Positions 24,785 through 33,259 of a DNA stretch of 64,000 nt are shown here, piece after piece (the stretch's first letter is position 1; each line of letters starts with the position of its first letter). The position numbers and the translations under genes were made by a program. The DNA is taken from positions 806,001-870,000 of the forward strand of contig CP000474.1 in the NCBI GenBank assembly GCA_000014925.1, in the 5' to 3' direction. The notes under the pieces were generated by a model. It saw only the letters and a program-made list of their open reading frames with translations. It searched no databases and was not told the DNA's origin. Origin of the DNA: Paenarthrobacter aurescens TC1 (GTDB taxonomy: Bacteria; Actinomycetota; Actinomycetes; Actinomycetales; Micrococcaceae).

Positions 24785-26176
24785 ATGTCTGCGATGCCGG
24801 AGGCGTACAGTGCTGCATTGAAGCGGGCCATGGTGCACGCAACGGACTGGTTGGCGTCGGTTCCCGACCGCCCCGTCCGTCCCGCGGTCGACGCCGATCA
24901 GGTGGCCGCGAGCTTGGCATCGATCCTCCCGGACGGGCCAACTGAAGCCGCTGATGTGGTGGACGAGCTTGCCACCCTGGCCGAACCGGGCTTGATGGCC
25001 ATCCAGTCCGGACGGTTCTACGGGTGGGTCATGGGTGGAACCCTGCCCGCCGCCATGGCCGCCGACTGGCTGGTTTCGGCATGGGACCAGAACACTGGAC
25101 TCCGCTTCGCCACTCCGGCTGCGGCTGCCATCGAAGAATCCGCCGCCGCCTGGCTTCTTGACCTCCTGCACCTGCCCGCAACCTCCGACGTCGGCTTCAC
25201 CACCGGTGCCACCACCGCGAACTTCGTGGGACTGGCCGCTGGCCGCCAATACCTGATGGATCAGGCTGGCTGGGATCTTCAGTCGCTGGGCCTCTCGGGT
25301 GCTCCACGCATCACCACCTTCGCGGGACGGGAGCGGCACGCGGCCGTTGACCTGGCGCTCCGGTATCTCGGGTTGGGGGCCTGCGTTCCAGTGGACGCTG
25401 ATGAGCAGGGTCGCATTCTGCCCGAGGCACTGGCGGCTGCCATGGATGAGCAACCCGGGCCATCGTTGGTCTGCCTGCAAGCGGGTAACCTGCACTCCGG
25501 CGCCTTTGACCCCATGGCGGAAGCTGTAGCCGTTGCCCATGAACGCGGGGCATGGGTGCACGTGGATGGTGCTTTTGGTTTGTGGGCGGCCGTCAGCCCA
25601 ACGTTGCGGGAACGGCTGGCTGGTGTTGAGGGCGCCGACTCCTGGGCTACCGATGCACACAAAACACTCAATGTTCCCTACGACTGCGGCTTGGCGATCG
25701 TTGCGAGCCCGGAAGCACTTCGCCGGGCGTTCAGCATCCACACGAGCTACTTCATCGCAACGGACGCCGGACCGGGGGACCCTTTCGAGAAGGTTCCCGA
25801 GTTGTCGCGCCGCGCCCGCGGCATTCCCGTGTGGGCCGCCCTCAGGCAGTTGGGCCGCCATGGAGTGATCGCCATGGTTGAACGGCTTGCGGCGAACGCC
25901 CGTGCGTTGGCTGAGGGCCTCGCGGCAATCCCGGGCGTCGAGGTCCTCAATGATGTCGTCTTTACGCAGGTCTCGGTGAGCTTCGGCAGCGACGACCGCA
26001 CGCACCGCGTCACGCAACGGCTCATGGCCGAGGGCGCGGTGTGGATGTCGGGCTCGGCCTGGCGCGGCCGGGAGATCCTGCGGATCTCGGTCAGCAACTG
26101 GTCCACGGACGCGGGGGATGTTGCAGCGTCCATCGCAGCGGTCCGGCGTGCGGTGGAGGCCGAACCGGAGGCGTAG
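24785..26176 (+). CDS. PLP-dependent group II decarboxylase-like protein
   Basis: A 463-residue fold-type I PLP enzyme. TTGATTANFVGL and WVHVDGAFGLWA supply phosphate- and ring-binding residues. DSWATDAHKTLNVPYDCG carries the Schiff-base Lys. It is related to aromatic-L-amino-acid and glutamate decarboxylases, but the active-site loop is not close enough to name a substrate. Starts at the ATG 24785 or 24794; the former fits the -10 signal. It converges on the GT2 gene with 3 bp between stops. Confidence 0.88.
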   Translation: MSAMPEAYSAALKRAMVHATDWLASVPDRPVRPAVDADQVAASLASILPDGPTEAADVVDELATLAEPGLMAIQSGRFYGWVMGGTLPAAMAADWLVSAWDQNTGLRFATPAAAAIEESAAAWLLDLLHLPATSDVGFTTGATTANFVGLAAGRQYLMDQAGWDLQSLGLSGAPRITTFAGRERHAAVDLALRYLGLGACVPVDADEQGRILPEALAAAMDEQPGPSLVCLQAGNLHSGAFDPMAEAVAVAHERGAWVHVDGAFGLWAAVSPTLRERLAGVEGADSWATDAHKTLNVPYDCGLAIVASPEALRRAFSIHTSYFIATDAGPGDPFEKVPELSRRARGIPVWAALRQLGRHGVIAMVERLAANARALAEGLAAIPGVEVLNDVVFTQVSVSFGSDDRTHRVTQRLMAEGAVWMSGSAWRGREILRISVSNWSTDAGDVAASIAAVRRAVEAEPEA

Positions 26177-26179
26177 CGC

Positions 26180-27271
26180 TCAGAAGTTGCTTCCCCGCAT
26201 CACGTAACGCCGGAACGGGCGCGTTACCCAAGTGGTGAGCAGCAACGCCACGACGCTCGCCATCCAAGGGTCCGTGGCGTTGCGGATTAGAAGGAAGACC
26301 ACAGCGTAGGCCAAGGTCCACGTCAAGGCCCGGAACACGCGCCGGGACAGACTGCCCCTCAACGTCGCTTTCACTCCCAGTTCACGCCGAAGCTCGTGGA
26401 TCGGAATGCGGCGCAGGTTTCGGTTCAGGCGCGCCATACCGCGCAGGTCGGCCAGGGCGGTTCGTACGACGTCGACACGGGAGTCAGCGTCGTCGGTCCA
26501 GTCGACGGGTACTTCATGGACGCGCAGACCACAGCGTTCAGCGATCACCAGAAGTTCGGTATCGAAGAACCACGAGTCGTCCGTGGTGTGGGGGAGGAGG
26601 CGGTGCGCTACGTCGGCGCGGACGGCCTTGAAGCCGCACTGGGCGTCGGAGAAACGAGCCCCCAAGACCGTCCGAAGGAGCGAGGTGTAGCTGCGCGAAA
26701 TGAACTCACGATGCGGACTGCGGGTGACACGGGAACCCGGCGCCAGACGCGTGCCGATGGCGAGGTCCGAGTGGCCGGAGATCAGCGGTGCCACAAGGGG
26801 CGCCAGCGCGGAGAGGTCCGTGGACAGATCCGCTTCCATGTAGGCAAGCACAGGTGACGGCGACGACTGCCAGACCTGGCGGAGAGCGTTCCCGCGTCCC
26901 CTCTCTTGGAACCGGACCACCGTCAATTCAGGGAGTTCACGGGCAAGACGCTCGGCAATCCTCAGCGTGCTGTCTGTGCTGGCGTTGTCCGCCACGGTGA
27001 TCCGGAACGTGTGCGGAAAGGACCTCGTCAGATGCCCGTGCAGCTGGCGGAGGTTGTGTTCCAGGCGCGCTTCCTCGTTGTAGACAGGGACGGTGAGGTC
27101 CAGGACGGGAACCACAACACTGGTGTCAACGGGGAGACGCCGGGGCTGGGGGCTCGGACCCGTCTGGCCTTGGAGGAGAGCCGGGTGACCAGTGGGCAAC
27201 GCCGCGCCACGCAAGCGAGCCGAATGAGTCCTTCGTGCCAAAGCGCTGGTGGTGGGATCTGTGAGCGTCAT
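26180..27271 (-). CDS. GT2 glycosyltransferase with C-terminal membrane segments
   Basis: A 363-residue enzyme of the dolichyl-phosphate sugar synthase type. LTVPVYNEEARL begins the catalytic domain. ADNASTDST (nucleotide binding) and AYMEADLSTD (metal-binding DxD-like) follow, then the acceptor region QCGFKAVRADV. Two C-terminal hydrophobic stretches (ALTWTLAYAVVFLLI, ASVVALLLTTWV) anchor it. It begins with ATG at 27271 behind a weak GGA. It likely moves a sugar to a polyprenyl phosphate or cell-wall lipid. A repeat array lies 45-125 bp upstream. Confidence 0.88.
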   Translation of the reverse strand: MTLTDPTTSALARRTHSARLRGAALPTGHPALLQGQTGPSPQPRRLPVDTSVVVPVLDLTVPVYNEEARLEHNLRQLHGHLTRSFPHTFRITVADNASTDSTLRIAERLARELPELTVVRFQERGRGNALRQVWQSSPSPVLAYMEADLSTDLSALAPLVAPLISGHSDLAIGTRLAPGSRVTRSPHREFISRSYTSLLRTVLGARFSDAQCGFKAVRADVAHRLLPHTTDDSWFFDTELLVIAERCGLRVHEVPVDWTDDADSRVDVVRTALADLRGMARLNRNLRRIPIHELRRELGVKATLRGSLSRRVFRALTWTLAYAVVFLLIRNATDPWMASVVALLLTTWVTRPFRRYVMRGSNF

Positions 27272-27315
27272 GTATCCAGCATGGGACCGCCGATTATGAA
27301 CGCTTTAGGCGGTAG

Positions 27316-27393
27316 CTGTGACCTCACTGTGAACCACGTGCCGGAGCTGTGAACCACGTGCTGGAGCTGTGAACCATGCGCCACAGCTGTGAA
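27316..27393. repeat. Tandem ~20-bp repeats before the GT2 gene
   Basis: The unit CTGTGAACCACGTGCCGGAG occurs at 27327-27346 and with small changes at 27347-27366 and 27367-27386. Partial units start at 27316 and 27387. Two full units contain CACGTG. Located 45-122 bp upstream of the GT2 start, so it could be a multi-site operator. Only 3.5 units, no spacers: not CRISPR. Confidence 0.75.
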
Positions 27394-27396
27394 ACG

Positions 27397-27466
27397 GCAA
27401 AAGCCGCGCCCGCTCCCGCCATTCGCTCCAGTTGGTACTGGTGCAAACGGCGGCAACGGGCGCGGC
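27397..27466 (-). terminator. Terminator of the transglycosylase gene
   Basis: On the minus strand GCCGCGCCCG (27457-27466) pairs with CGGGCGCGGC (27403-27412), followed by TTTTGCC. It lies 17 bp past the stop at 27483. The loop is long (44 nt). Confidence 0.65.
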
Positions 27467-27482
27467 GATCAAGCGGCTCGGC

Positions 27483-28346
27483 TTAGTACCAGTTGTTGGC
27501 CAAGTGGAAGCCCAGAGCGGCGGACGGGGATCCGTAACGCTCCTTGATGTAGTTCAGGCCCCACTTGATCTGGGTCTGGTAGTTGGTTTCCCAGTCAGCG
27601 CCGGCAGTGGCCATCTTGGAGGCCGGCAGGGACTGGACAATGCCATAGGCGCCGCTGGAAGCGTTCATCGCCGTGGTCTTCCAGTTGGATTCCTTCTCCC
27701 ACAGCGTGTTCAGGGCAGCCATTTCACCGGCGCCCCAGCCGTAGTTGCCCAGGATGCTGAGTGCATAGGCCTTGGCAGCAGCGGGGTCGTCAACAGCCTT
27801 GGGTGCTGCAGCAGCTGCTGCGGCTTCCGCGGCGGCGGCGGCAGCAGCGGCGTCGGCTGCTTGCTTGGCGGCAGCGTCAGCAGCAGCCTTCTCAGCAGCA
27901 ACCTGTGCGGCGGCCTGATCGGCGGCAGCCTTCTCAGCAGCAGCCTGTGCGGCGGCGGCCTGGTCTGCGGCAGCCTTCTCGGCAGCGGCCTTCTCAGCGG
28001 CTGCCTTGGCAGCAGCGTCAGCAGCGGCCCTGTCAGTTGCGCCCTTTTCGGCGGCAGCATTCAGGGAAGCGGAGATCTCAGCCGACTTGTTGGAGTTGAC
28101 CTGGGCGCTCGCTTGGGTTCCGGCTACGCGGCTTGCCTCGGGGAGGGTCAGTGCGGCGTTGGCGGCGGTTCCGAGCGATGCAACGCCCAGTGCAGCTGCC
28201 ACGACACCGGCTACGACGGACATGCGGTGGCCGGACTTACCCTGGCGGGCTGCGTTCTTGAGGACGGACTGCGACTTGGTGAGCGGTGCGTTGTTCTCGT
28301 CGCGGCGACGCGCGGAAGGGCGCGTCTGATCGTTAAATTCAGACAT
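27483..28346 (-). CDS. Secreted lytic transglycosylase-like (Rpf-type) protein
   Basis: A 287-residue exported protein. After a basic N-terminus and a hydrophobic signal (VVAGVVAAALGVASLG), residues ~60-210 are an Ala/Lys/Glu/Asp-rich coiled-coil (AAAEKAAADQ-type repeats). The C-terminal ~80 residues form a lysozyme-like domain: ALNTLWEKESNWKTTAMNAS with the catalytic Glu, and GAYGIVQSLPASKM. Such proteins cleave peptidoglycan and resemble resuscitation-promoting factors. GAGAGG lies before the ATG at 28346. The c-di-AMP riboswitch in its leader supports cell-wall regulation. Confidence 0.9.
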   Translation of the reverse strand: MSEFNDQTRPSARRRDENNAPLTKSQSVLKNAARQGKSGHRMSVVAGVVAAALGVASLGTAANAALTLPEASRVAGTQASAQVNSNKSAEISASLNAAAEKGATDRAAADAAAKAAAEKAAAEKAAADQAAAAQAAAEKAAADQAAAQVAAEKAAADAAAKQAADAAAAAAAAEAAAAAAAPKAVDDPAAAKAYALSILGNYGWGAGEMAALNTLWEKESNWKTTAMNASSGAYGIVQSLPASKMATAGADWETNYQTQIKWGLNYIKERYGSPSAALGFHLANNWY

Positions 28347-28358
28347 GTGATTACCTCT

Positions 28359-28530
28359 CGGCGCCTGCGGAGTTAGCTGTCGGGTTCGGATGAGGTCATC
28401 CGGCCGCGCATCACGCTGCGGCTTCACCCCAAGGGCCGGCAAAAAGCCTGGCCCGGAGACTCTGGGTCCCCCGTCTCTGCCTCGGAGAAAGAACGGACTC
28501 CGGGAAGTGGCAGAGCTCGGCGCATCCCGG
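28359..28530 (-). ncRNA. ydaO/yuaA-type c-di-AMP riboswitch
   Basis: The leader of the transglycosylase gene carries the ydaO signature on the minus strand: GCCGAGCTCTGCCAC near its 5' end, ACGGGGGACCCA, then TTGGGGTGAAGCCGC and the 3' block CCGAACCCGACAGCTAACTC with GCAGGCGCCGAGAGG. In actinobacteria this RNA turns off resuscitation and cell-wall lytic genes when c-di-AMP is high. The 3' end lies 12 nt before the ATG, so the ribosome site may be in its folding domain. Confidence 0.92.
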
Positions 28531-28641
28531 ATGTGGGCCTGCTAGGGGCGACCCACCCTTTCGACGGTACAGGAGGTTTCCGCAGAAGTCACATTTAGGT
28601 AACAGAGATCACGACGCCGGTGAGTCGCCTTGCCCGATTCG

Positions 28642-30156
28642 TTACAGGCCTTCGGTGCTCACCGTGGGAAGTCGAAGGGCGAACTCCGTGCGCCCCGGCC
28701 GTGAGGTCACTTCCACGCTACCGCCGTGAGCTGAAACAATGGATTCCACAATGGACAGGCCGAGTCCGGAGGTGCCTTCAGAGCCCGATCGTGCGGCGTC
28801 GGCGCGGGCAAATCGCGAGAAAATCCGGCCCTGGAAATCTTCCGGAATGCCGGGGCCGTTGTCCGTCACGCTGACCACGGCGCTGCCATCGGCGGAGAGC
28901 ATGACGCCGGTGACCACAGTGGTGCCGGGGTCGGTGTGTTTGCGGGCGTTGGACAGCAGGTTCGCCAGCACCTGATGCAGTTGCGTGGCGTCGCCGCGGA
29001 CCGTGATGGGCTCGTCCGGGAGCTGGAGCTGCCAGATGTGATCGGGTGCCATGACTTTCTCGTCACTGACCGTCTCGATCACCAACTGAGTGAGGTCCAC
29101 ATCCTCAACTTTCACGGGTTGGCCCTCGTCCAACCGCGCCAACAGCAGCAGGTCCTCCACCAACGTGGTCATGCGTTCGGACTGGCTTTGGACGCGAGCC
29201 AGCGACTTCCGGCCGTCTTCGGTGAAGTTCTCGGTCATCCTCAGCAGCTCGGTATAGCCCCGGATGGCGGTCAGGGGAGTCCGCAGCTCGTGCGAGGCAT
29301 CGGCCACGAACTGACGCACCTTCGTTTCGCTTTCCTGGCGGGCTTCCAAAGCGCTGGAGACGTTGTTCAGCATTTGGTTCAAGGCATAGCCGACACTGCC
29401 CACTTCCGTCCCGGGATGAGAAGCCGACGGCGGTACGCGCACCGCAAGTGCCACCTCACCGGCGTCGAGAGGCAGCCGCGAAACCTTCGTGGCCACTTCG
29501 GAGAGCTGCTCCAGCGGACGCATGGTGCGGCGGATGATCACGGTGCCGGCCAGGCCGATCACCACCAGGCCGCCCAGCGAAACCAGCACCATGGTCCACA
29601 CGAGCGAGGCCTCCGCACTCTGTTTGTCCGCCAGCGGCAGGCCCGTCACAATCACGTCGCCGTACGCGGTTTCGACCGCTACCAGACGGTAGTCGCCGTT
29701 GGACAGGGAACGGTCCACTGGCCCGTTGTCCCTGGGGAGCGAGAGCAGCACCTGCTCGTCGTCGGCCGAAAGCGAGACGCGGTGACCTTGGGCATCGATC
29801 AAACCGGAGCTACGCACGGTTGAGCCGTCGATCCTTGCGTTGAGCGTGCCAGCCGCTTGGCCGCGCGCCTCCAGCGGATCAGGCCTTCCGGAGGGTGACG
29901 GAAAGTTCGACGGCGGCCTGCCGAAGTCATTCGCGCGGCTGGACGCCTGTTCCAGCTGCCTGTCGAGCTGCTTGTTGAAGACCATGTCCATGGACGCGTA
30001 GCTGACCACTCCCACGGCAGAGCAAATGGCGACCAGCAGGGCCATGGCCACCAGGACCAATCTGGTGCGCAGGTGCCACGTGGAGGGGTTGAGCCAGCTG
30101 CGTTGTGTCTGTAAGGCCGCACCTGACCTTTTGGCCACTCCTGAAAGTGTGCTCAA
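28642..30156 (-). CDS. Sensor histidine kinase (HAMP-HisKA-HATPase)
   Basis: A 504-residue two-transmembrane kinase. TM1 (~32-55) and TM2 (~175-200) enclose an extracellular sensor. A HAMP linker follows, then HisKA (FVADASHELRTPLTAIRGY, phosphorylated His) and HATPase_c (NLLSNARKHTDP N-box, DNGPGIPEDFQGRIF G1, GTSGLGLSIVES G2). The likely start is TTG at 30156, 3 bp after the response-regulator stop; GTG at 30138 is possible. It partners the OmpR-type regulator just upstream. Confidence 0.93.
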   Translation of the reverse strand: MSTLSGVAKRSGAALQTQRSWLNPSTWHLRTRLVLVAMALLVAICSAVGVVSYASMDMVFNKQLDRQLEQASSRANDFGRPPSNFPSPSGRPDPLEARGQAAGTLNARIDGSTVRSSGLIDAQGHRVSLSADDEQVLLSLPRDNGPVDRSLSNGDYRLVAVETAYGDVIVTGLPLADKQSAEASLVWTMVLVSLGGLVVIGLAGTVIIRRTMRPLEQLSEVATKVSRLPLDAGEVALAVRVPPSASHPGTEVGSVGYALNQMLNNVSSALEARQESETKVRQFVADASHELRTPLTAIRGYTELLRMTENFTEDGRKSLARVQSQSERMTTLVEDLLLLARLDEGQPVKVEDVDLTQLVIETVSDEKVMAPDHIWQLQLPDEPITVRGDATQLHQVLANLLSNARKHTDPGTTVVTGVMLSADGSAVVSVTDNGPGIPEDFQGRIFSRFARADAARSGSEGTSGLGLSIVESIVSAHGGSVEVTSRPGRTEFALRLPTVSTEGL

Positions 30157-30159
30157 CGC

Positions 30160-30900
30160 CTAGTCCGCGGGCTTGATGACGTATCCGGCACCGCGGATGG
30201 TGTGGATCATGGGCGGGTGGTTCGCTTCGATCTTCTTGCGAAGGTAGGAAATGTAGAGCTCCACGATGTTGGCCTGGCCGCCGAAGTCGTAGTCCCACAC
30301 CCGGTCCAGGATCTGGGCCTTGCTGACCACTCGTTTGGGGTTTTCCATGAGGTATCGCAGGAGCTCGAACTGGGTGGCGGTGAGGGAGATGTCCTCGCCG
30401 CCGCGGGTTACTTCCCGGGTGTCTACGTTGAGGGTGAGGTCACCCACCACCAGCTCGGCAGTGTCCATGGCGGCCACCCCGGAACGTTGGACGAGGCGGT
30501 GAAGGCGCAGGAGCACTTCCTCCATGCTGAAGGGCTTGGTGACGTAGTCGTCCCCGCCGGCAGCCAAGCCGACAATGCGGTCCTGCACGGCGTCCTTGGC
30601 GGTGAGGAACAGGGCCGGAACTTCCGGGGCGAAGGTGCGGATGCGGTTGAGGACCTCCACGCCGTCGAAGCCGGGGAGCATGACGTCGAGGACCAGCACG
30701 TCCGGCCTGAAGTCCTTGGCCAGCTTTACTGCCCCCGGACCGTCGCCGGCTACCGCCACGGACCACCCCGCCATGCGCAGGCCCATGCTCATGAGCTCGG
30801 CAAGGCTGGGTTCGTCGTCGACCACCAGGGCGCGGATCGGTGAGCCGTCCGGGTGGGACAGCTGGGGAAGGTTGTTGGTCATGGAGTGCGAGGAGGCCAT
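30160..30900 (-). CDS. OmpR-family response regulator
   Basis: A 246-residue regulator. The receiver domain (~20-135) has DDE, LVLDVMLPG with the phosphoacceptor Asp, and KPF. The winged-helix C-terminus (~150-240) ends IHTIRGAGYVIKPAD. GGAGAG lies 7 bases before the ATG at 30900. It is first in a pair with the histidine kinase, read from a long AT-rich upstream region. Its closest style is TcrA/MprA-like actinobacterial regulators; the signal is unknown. Confidence 0.95.
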   Translation of the reverse strand: MASSHSMTNNLPQLSHPDGSPIRALVVDDEPSLAELMSMGLRMAGWSVAVAGDGPGAVKLAKDFRPDVLVLDVMLPGFDGVEVLNRIRTFAPEVPALFLTAKDAVQDRIVGLAAGGDDYVTKPFSMEEVLLRLHRLVQRSGVAAMDTAELVVGDLTLNVDTREVTRGGEDISLTATQFELLRYLMENPKRVVSKAQILDRVWDYDFGGQANIVELYISYLRKKIEANHPPMIHTIRGAGYVIKPAD

Positions 30901-31574
30901 GAGACAACTCTCCGTTCTGCCGGTAAGCCAGCGCTATGCCCGTCCTGTGAGGACGCTGTGAACTCCACCCTAGCGAGGTGGGAGTGCAGGGCCACGTAAG
31001 TCGGCGGCGGAACTTTATCTCCCGATTCCCTCTGTTTTCTACAGCTTGTAGCAGATTTCGGGCAGAAAATCGGCGAGAAAAGCAGCCTGCGATTGGACAA
31101 CAAGTGTTTCAGATCGTGAGATTCCGCTTGAGGGGGGTTCACTGCAACAGAGGTGCTCAAAATGCCAGAAGAGTCGAAGAAAATTCAGCAGAGGAGCAAT
31201 AATCCCTACTTCACCCGAATGAAATGGCGTTCATTTATGACGCCTGCGGAATTGTGATTTGCAACACAATAGACCTCTACGTCTCAAAATGTGGACGTTT
31301 CCGCGCTTTGTTACTTGCGTGTTGCCATTGTTACGTTGCACACTTCCAATGTGAACAAGAACTCAACAGCACCTGCAGCCGCAGCAACCTGGCCCAGCAC
31401 ACCCGCTGGCCATGATGACCGCTGTTGTCGAATGCAAGCCTAACTTTCCACCCCAAGAAGTTTCAGGCATTCGCCCCCTTGCCCAGCGTTGGGCGCCCCT
31501 CCCCAAACTCATTGCGGGGACAACCAGCATTCGAAGCCGCGATGACGGCTATTCACTTTTGAGGTAAGCACTCC
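30901..31574. other. Long AT-rich divergent regulatory region
   Basis: 674 bp separate the response regulator from the winged-helix gene. The middle part (about 31000-31440) is clearly more AT-rich than its surroundings. It holds one short candidate gene (31162-31257) and is otherwise without a convincing ORF. Length and composition suggest multiple regulator sites, a long 5' leader, or a small RNA. No known riboswitch motif was recognised. Confidence 0.4.
31162..31257 (+). CDS. Candidate small ORF, 31 residues
   Basis: AGAGGTGCTCAAA precedes an ATG at 31162 with the ribosome site 7-8 bases upstream, followed by 31 codons to TGA at 31255. The predicted product is hydrophilic and basic (MPEESKKIQQRSNNPYFTRM…TPAEL). 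It sits in the AT-rich region upstream of the winged-helix gene. Evidence is only the ribosome site and composition, so it may be a leader peptide or chance. Confidence 0.35.
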   Translation: MPEESKKIQQRSNNPYFTRMKWRSFMTPAEL

Positions 31575-32441
31575 ATGTCAGTTGCATCTGGATACGTCCA
31601 CATCTCCGTCCGTAACGCCAACAAGGCCGCGTCAAACGCAGGGCTTCGCCCCGGCTTCGGCAACCGTCCCGGCTACTCTCCCGCTCCACAAGGAGCCGGG
31701 CAGCAGGCTCCCGGATACGTGCCGCAGGGCTACAACCCCAACTCCTACGGCCAGTTGCGCGCAGTCCCCACAGCAGAGCCGGCGCCCATGACGGCGCCCA
31801 CCCCTGTGATTGCCCAGTCGGACAAGCTCCGCCCCGTTGCCAACGACAATGTAGCCCGCGGGTTTGTCCTCTACATGGGCATTGACGAAGAAACCGCAGC
31901 CGCTGCAGGAACGTCCATCGCCAAACTCGCCCAGGAAATCCGGGCATACGCTCAGTCCCTCGTGACCGGCGCGGAGAGCTACGCCGCCGTCGCAGTTGCC
32001 CCCGCCGGGGCACCCGGCTCGGCACTCGACGTCGTGCGTTCCACCTTCGGTGACCCCACCGTTGCCGCACGCCAGCGCACCGAGGCCGCACGTCCGGCGC
32101 CGCAGCAGGAATCCCGTCCGTCGGGCGTGCTGATCGACCTCGCACGCCGCGAAGTGCACCTCGACGGCGAATCCCTGAACCTGACGTTCAAGGAATTCGA
32201 ACTCCTCAACTACCTCGTCGAGAACGGCACCCGCACCGTGGGCCGCGATGAACTCCTTGAGGGCCTGTGGCGCAACGCCGAAGAGGTGCCCAACGAGCGC
32301 ACCATCGACGTCCACATCCGCCGCCTCCGTTCCAAGCTCGGCCGCCTTGCCAACACCGTCCGTACGGTCCGAGGCCAGGGCTACCGCTTCTACGAGCACC
32401 CCGAAGTTATTGTTTGGGCAGCACCCGAATACTCGATCTAG
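31575..32441 (+). CDS. Winged-helix transcriptional regulator without receiver domain
   Basis: A 288-residue protein. Residues ~1-75 are Pro/Gly/Gln/Tyr-rich and probably disordered. A middle region of Ala-rich helix (~85-160) precedes the C-terminal OmpR-type winged helix (~185-280): VLIDLARREVHLDGESLNL, LNYLVENGTRTVGRDELLEGLW, ERTIDVHIRRLRSKLGR, TVRGQGYRFYEHPEV. No phospho-receiver is present, so it is not a classic response regulator. GAGGTA precedes the ATG. The disordered N-terminus is the unusual feature. Confidence 0.88.
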   Translation: MSVASGYVHISVRNANKAASNAGLRPGFGNRPGYSPAPQGAGQQAPGYVPQGYNPNSYGQLRAVPTAEPAPMTAPTPVIAQSDKLRPVANDNVARGFVLYMGIDEETAAAAGTSIAKLAQEIRAYAQSLVTGAESYAAVAVAPAGAPGSALDVVRSTFGDPTVAARQRTEAARPAPQQESRPSGVLIDLARREVHLDGESLNLTFKEFELLNYLVENGTRTVGRDELLEGLWRNAEEVPNERTIDVHIRRLRSKLGRLANTVRTVRGQGYRFYEHPEVIVWAAPEYSI

Positions 32442-32452
32442 TCTCAGCACAT

Positions 32453-32488
32453 AGCGCCCGTCTCCCGTGAGGAGGCGGGCGCTTTCGC
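32453..32488 (+). terminator. Intrinsic terminator of the winged-helix gene
   Basis: AGCGCCCGTCTCC pairs with GGAGGCGGGCGCT (one G-U) over a 5-base loop and is followed by TTCGCTTT. It starts 12 bp after the TAG. Confidence 0.85.
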
Positions 32489-32674
32489 TTTGGCGGGACG
32501 ATCCCGCGGCAGGGCTGCGTGCCGCCACCACCCACATTGGCCGCGGAACCCGCTCAACACACCCGCTGCGCCGCGTGTCTGGGGTGCTGGGAAGTCAAAG
32601 TTGGTGACGGCGGACCGGCTGCTCTCTTCCAAAGAAGGTCAGGAAGCCCCGGGCGGAAGAGAACGTGGGGCGGA

Positions 32675-32680
32675 TAGGGT
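32675..32680 (+). promoter_or_regulatory. -10 element of leaderless phosphatase gene
   Basis: TAGGGT lies 6 bases before the ATG at 32687. Confidence 0.5.
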
Positions 32681-32686
32681 TGGGGT

Positions 32687-33211
32687 ATGAGTGACCATCA
32701 CATTAAGCGCCTGGTGATCATGCGGCATGCCAAGGCAGATTGGCCCATGGGCGTGCCTGATCATGAGCGTCCCTTGGAGGAGCGCGGGCACCGGGAAGCT
32801 CCGCTGGCCGGAAAATGGTTGCTCAAGCACGGCGTGGTTCCCGATTTCATTCTGTGCTCGTCAGCGTTGAGGACCCGGCAGACCTGCACCTGGGTGTGCG
32901 ATGAGTTGGGGGACAAAGCTCCGACGCCCAAACTCGAGGACGGCCTGTACTCCGCCTCGGCCAACCGCATGTTGACGGTCATCAACCATGTTCCGGACAC
33001 CGTGACCACGCTGATGGTGATCTCGCACATGCCCGGAGTCCAGGATCTGGCCATGCATTTGGCTTCCCGCGATTCGGACCACGACGCTTACATGGACGCC
33101 GCTACCAGTTACCCAACGAGTGCGTTGACGGTCATGGAAACGGAAAAATCGTGGGCTGAGCTTGATGGGCAGGACGCGCGGCTGACGCACTTCAAGGTGC
33201 CCCGCCACTAA
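32687..33211 (+). CDS. SixA-type phosphohistidine phosphatase
   Basis: A 174-residue histidine-phosphatase superfamily enzyme. The opening strand LVIMRHAKADWP holds the RHG-type catalytic His, with SALRTRQT and VISHMPGVQDL as the second Arg and His regions. SixA removes phosphate from histidine (e.g. in phosphorelay or PTS proteins); the target here is unknown, though a two-component system lies 2 kb away. TAGGGT 6 bases upstream of the ATG suggests a leaderless mRNA. Confidence 0.88.
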   Translation: MSDHHIKRLVIMRHAKADWPMGVPDHERPLEERGHREAPLAGKWLLKHGVVPDFILCSSALRTRQTCTWVCDELGDKAPTPKLEDGLYSASANRMLTVINHVPDTVTTLMVISHMPGVQDLAMHLASRDSDHDAYMDAATSYPTSALTVMETEKSWAELDGQDARLTHFKVPRH

Positions 33212-33259
33212 CCCAAACTGGCTGGCATTAGTGGTTGTTTTCAGGGCTCAGAACAATCA

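Noticed and set aside
27316..27393. Tandem repeats as a CRISPR array
   Set aside because: Units are contiguous, lack unique spacers and there are no cas genes.
27432..28376. Gly/Ser-rich plus-strand ORF opposite the transglycosylase
   Set aside because: It is the complement of Ala-rich coiled-coil codons; low complexity is a strand artefact.
31224..31415. 63-codon ORF with many Cys in the AT-rich region
   Set aside because: No ribosome site and no coherent domain; composition fits random AT-rich sequence.
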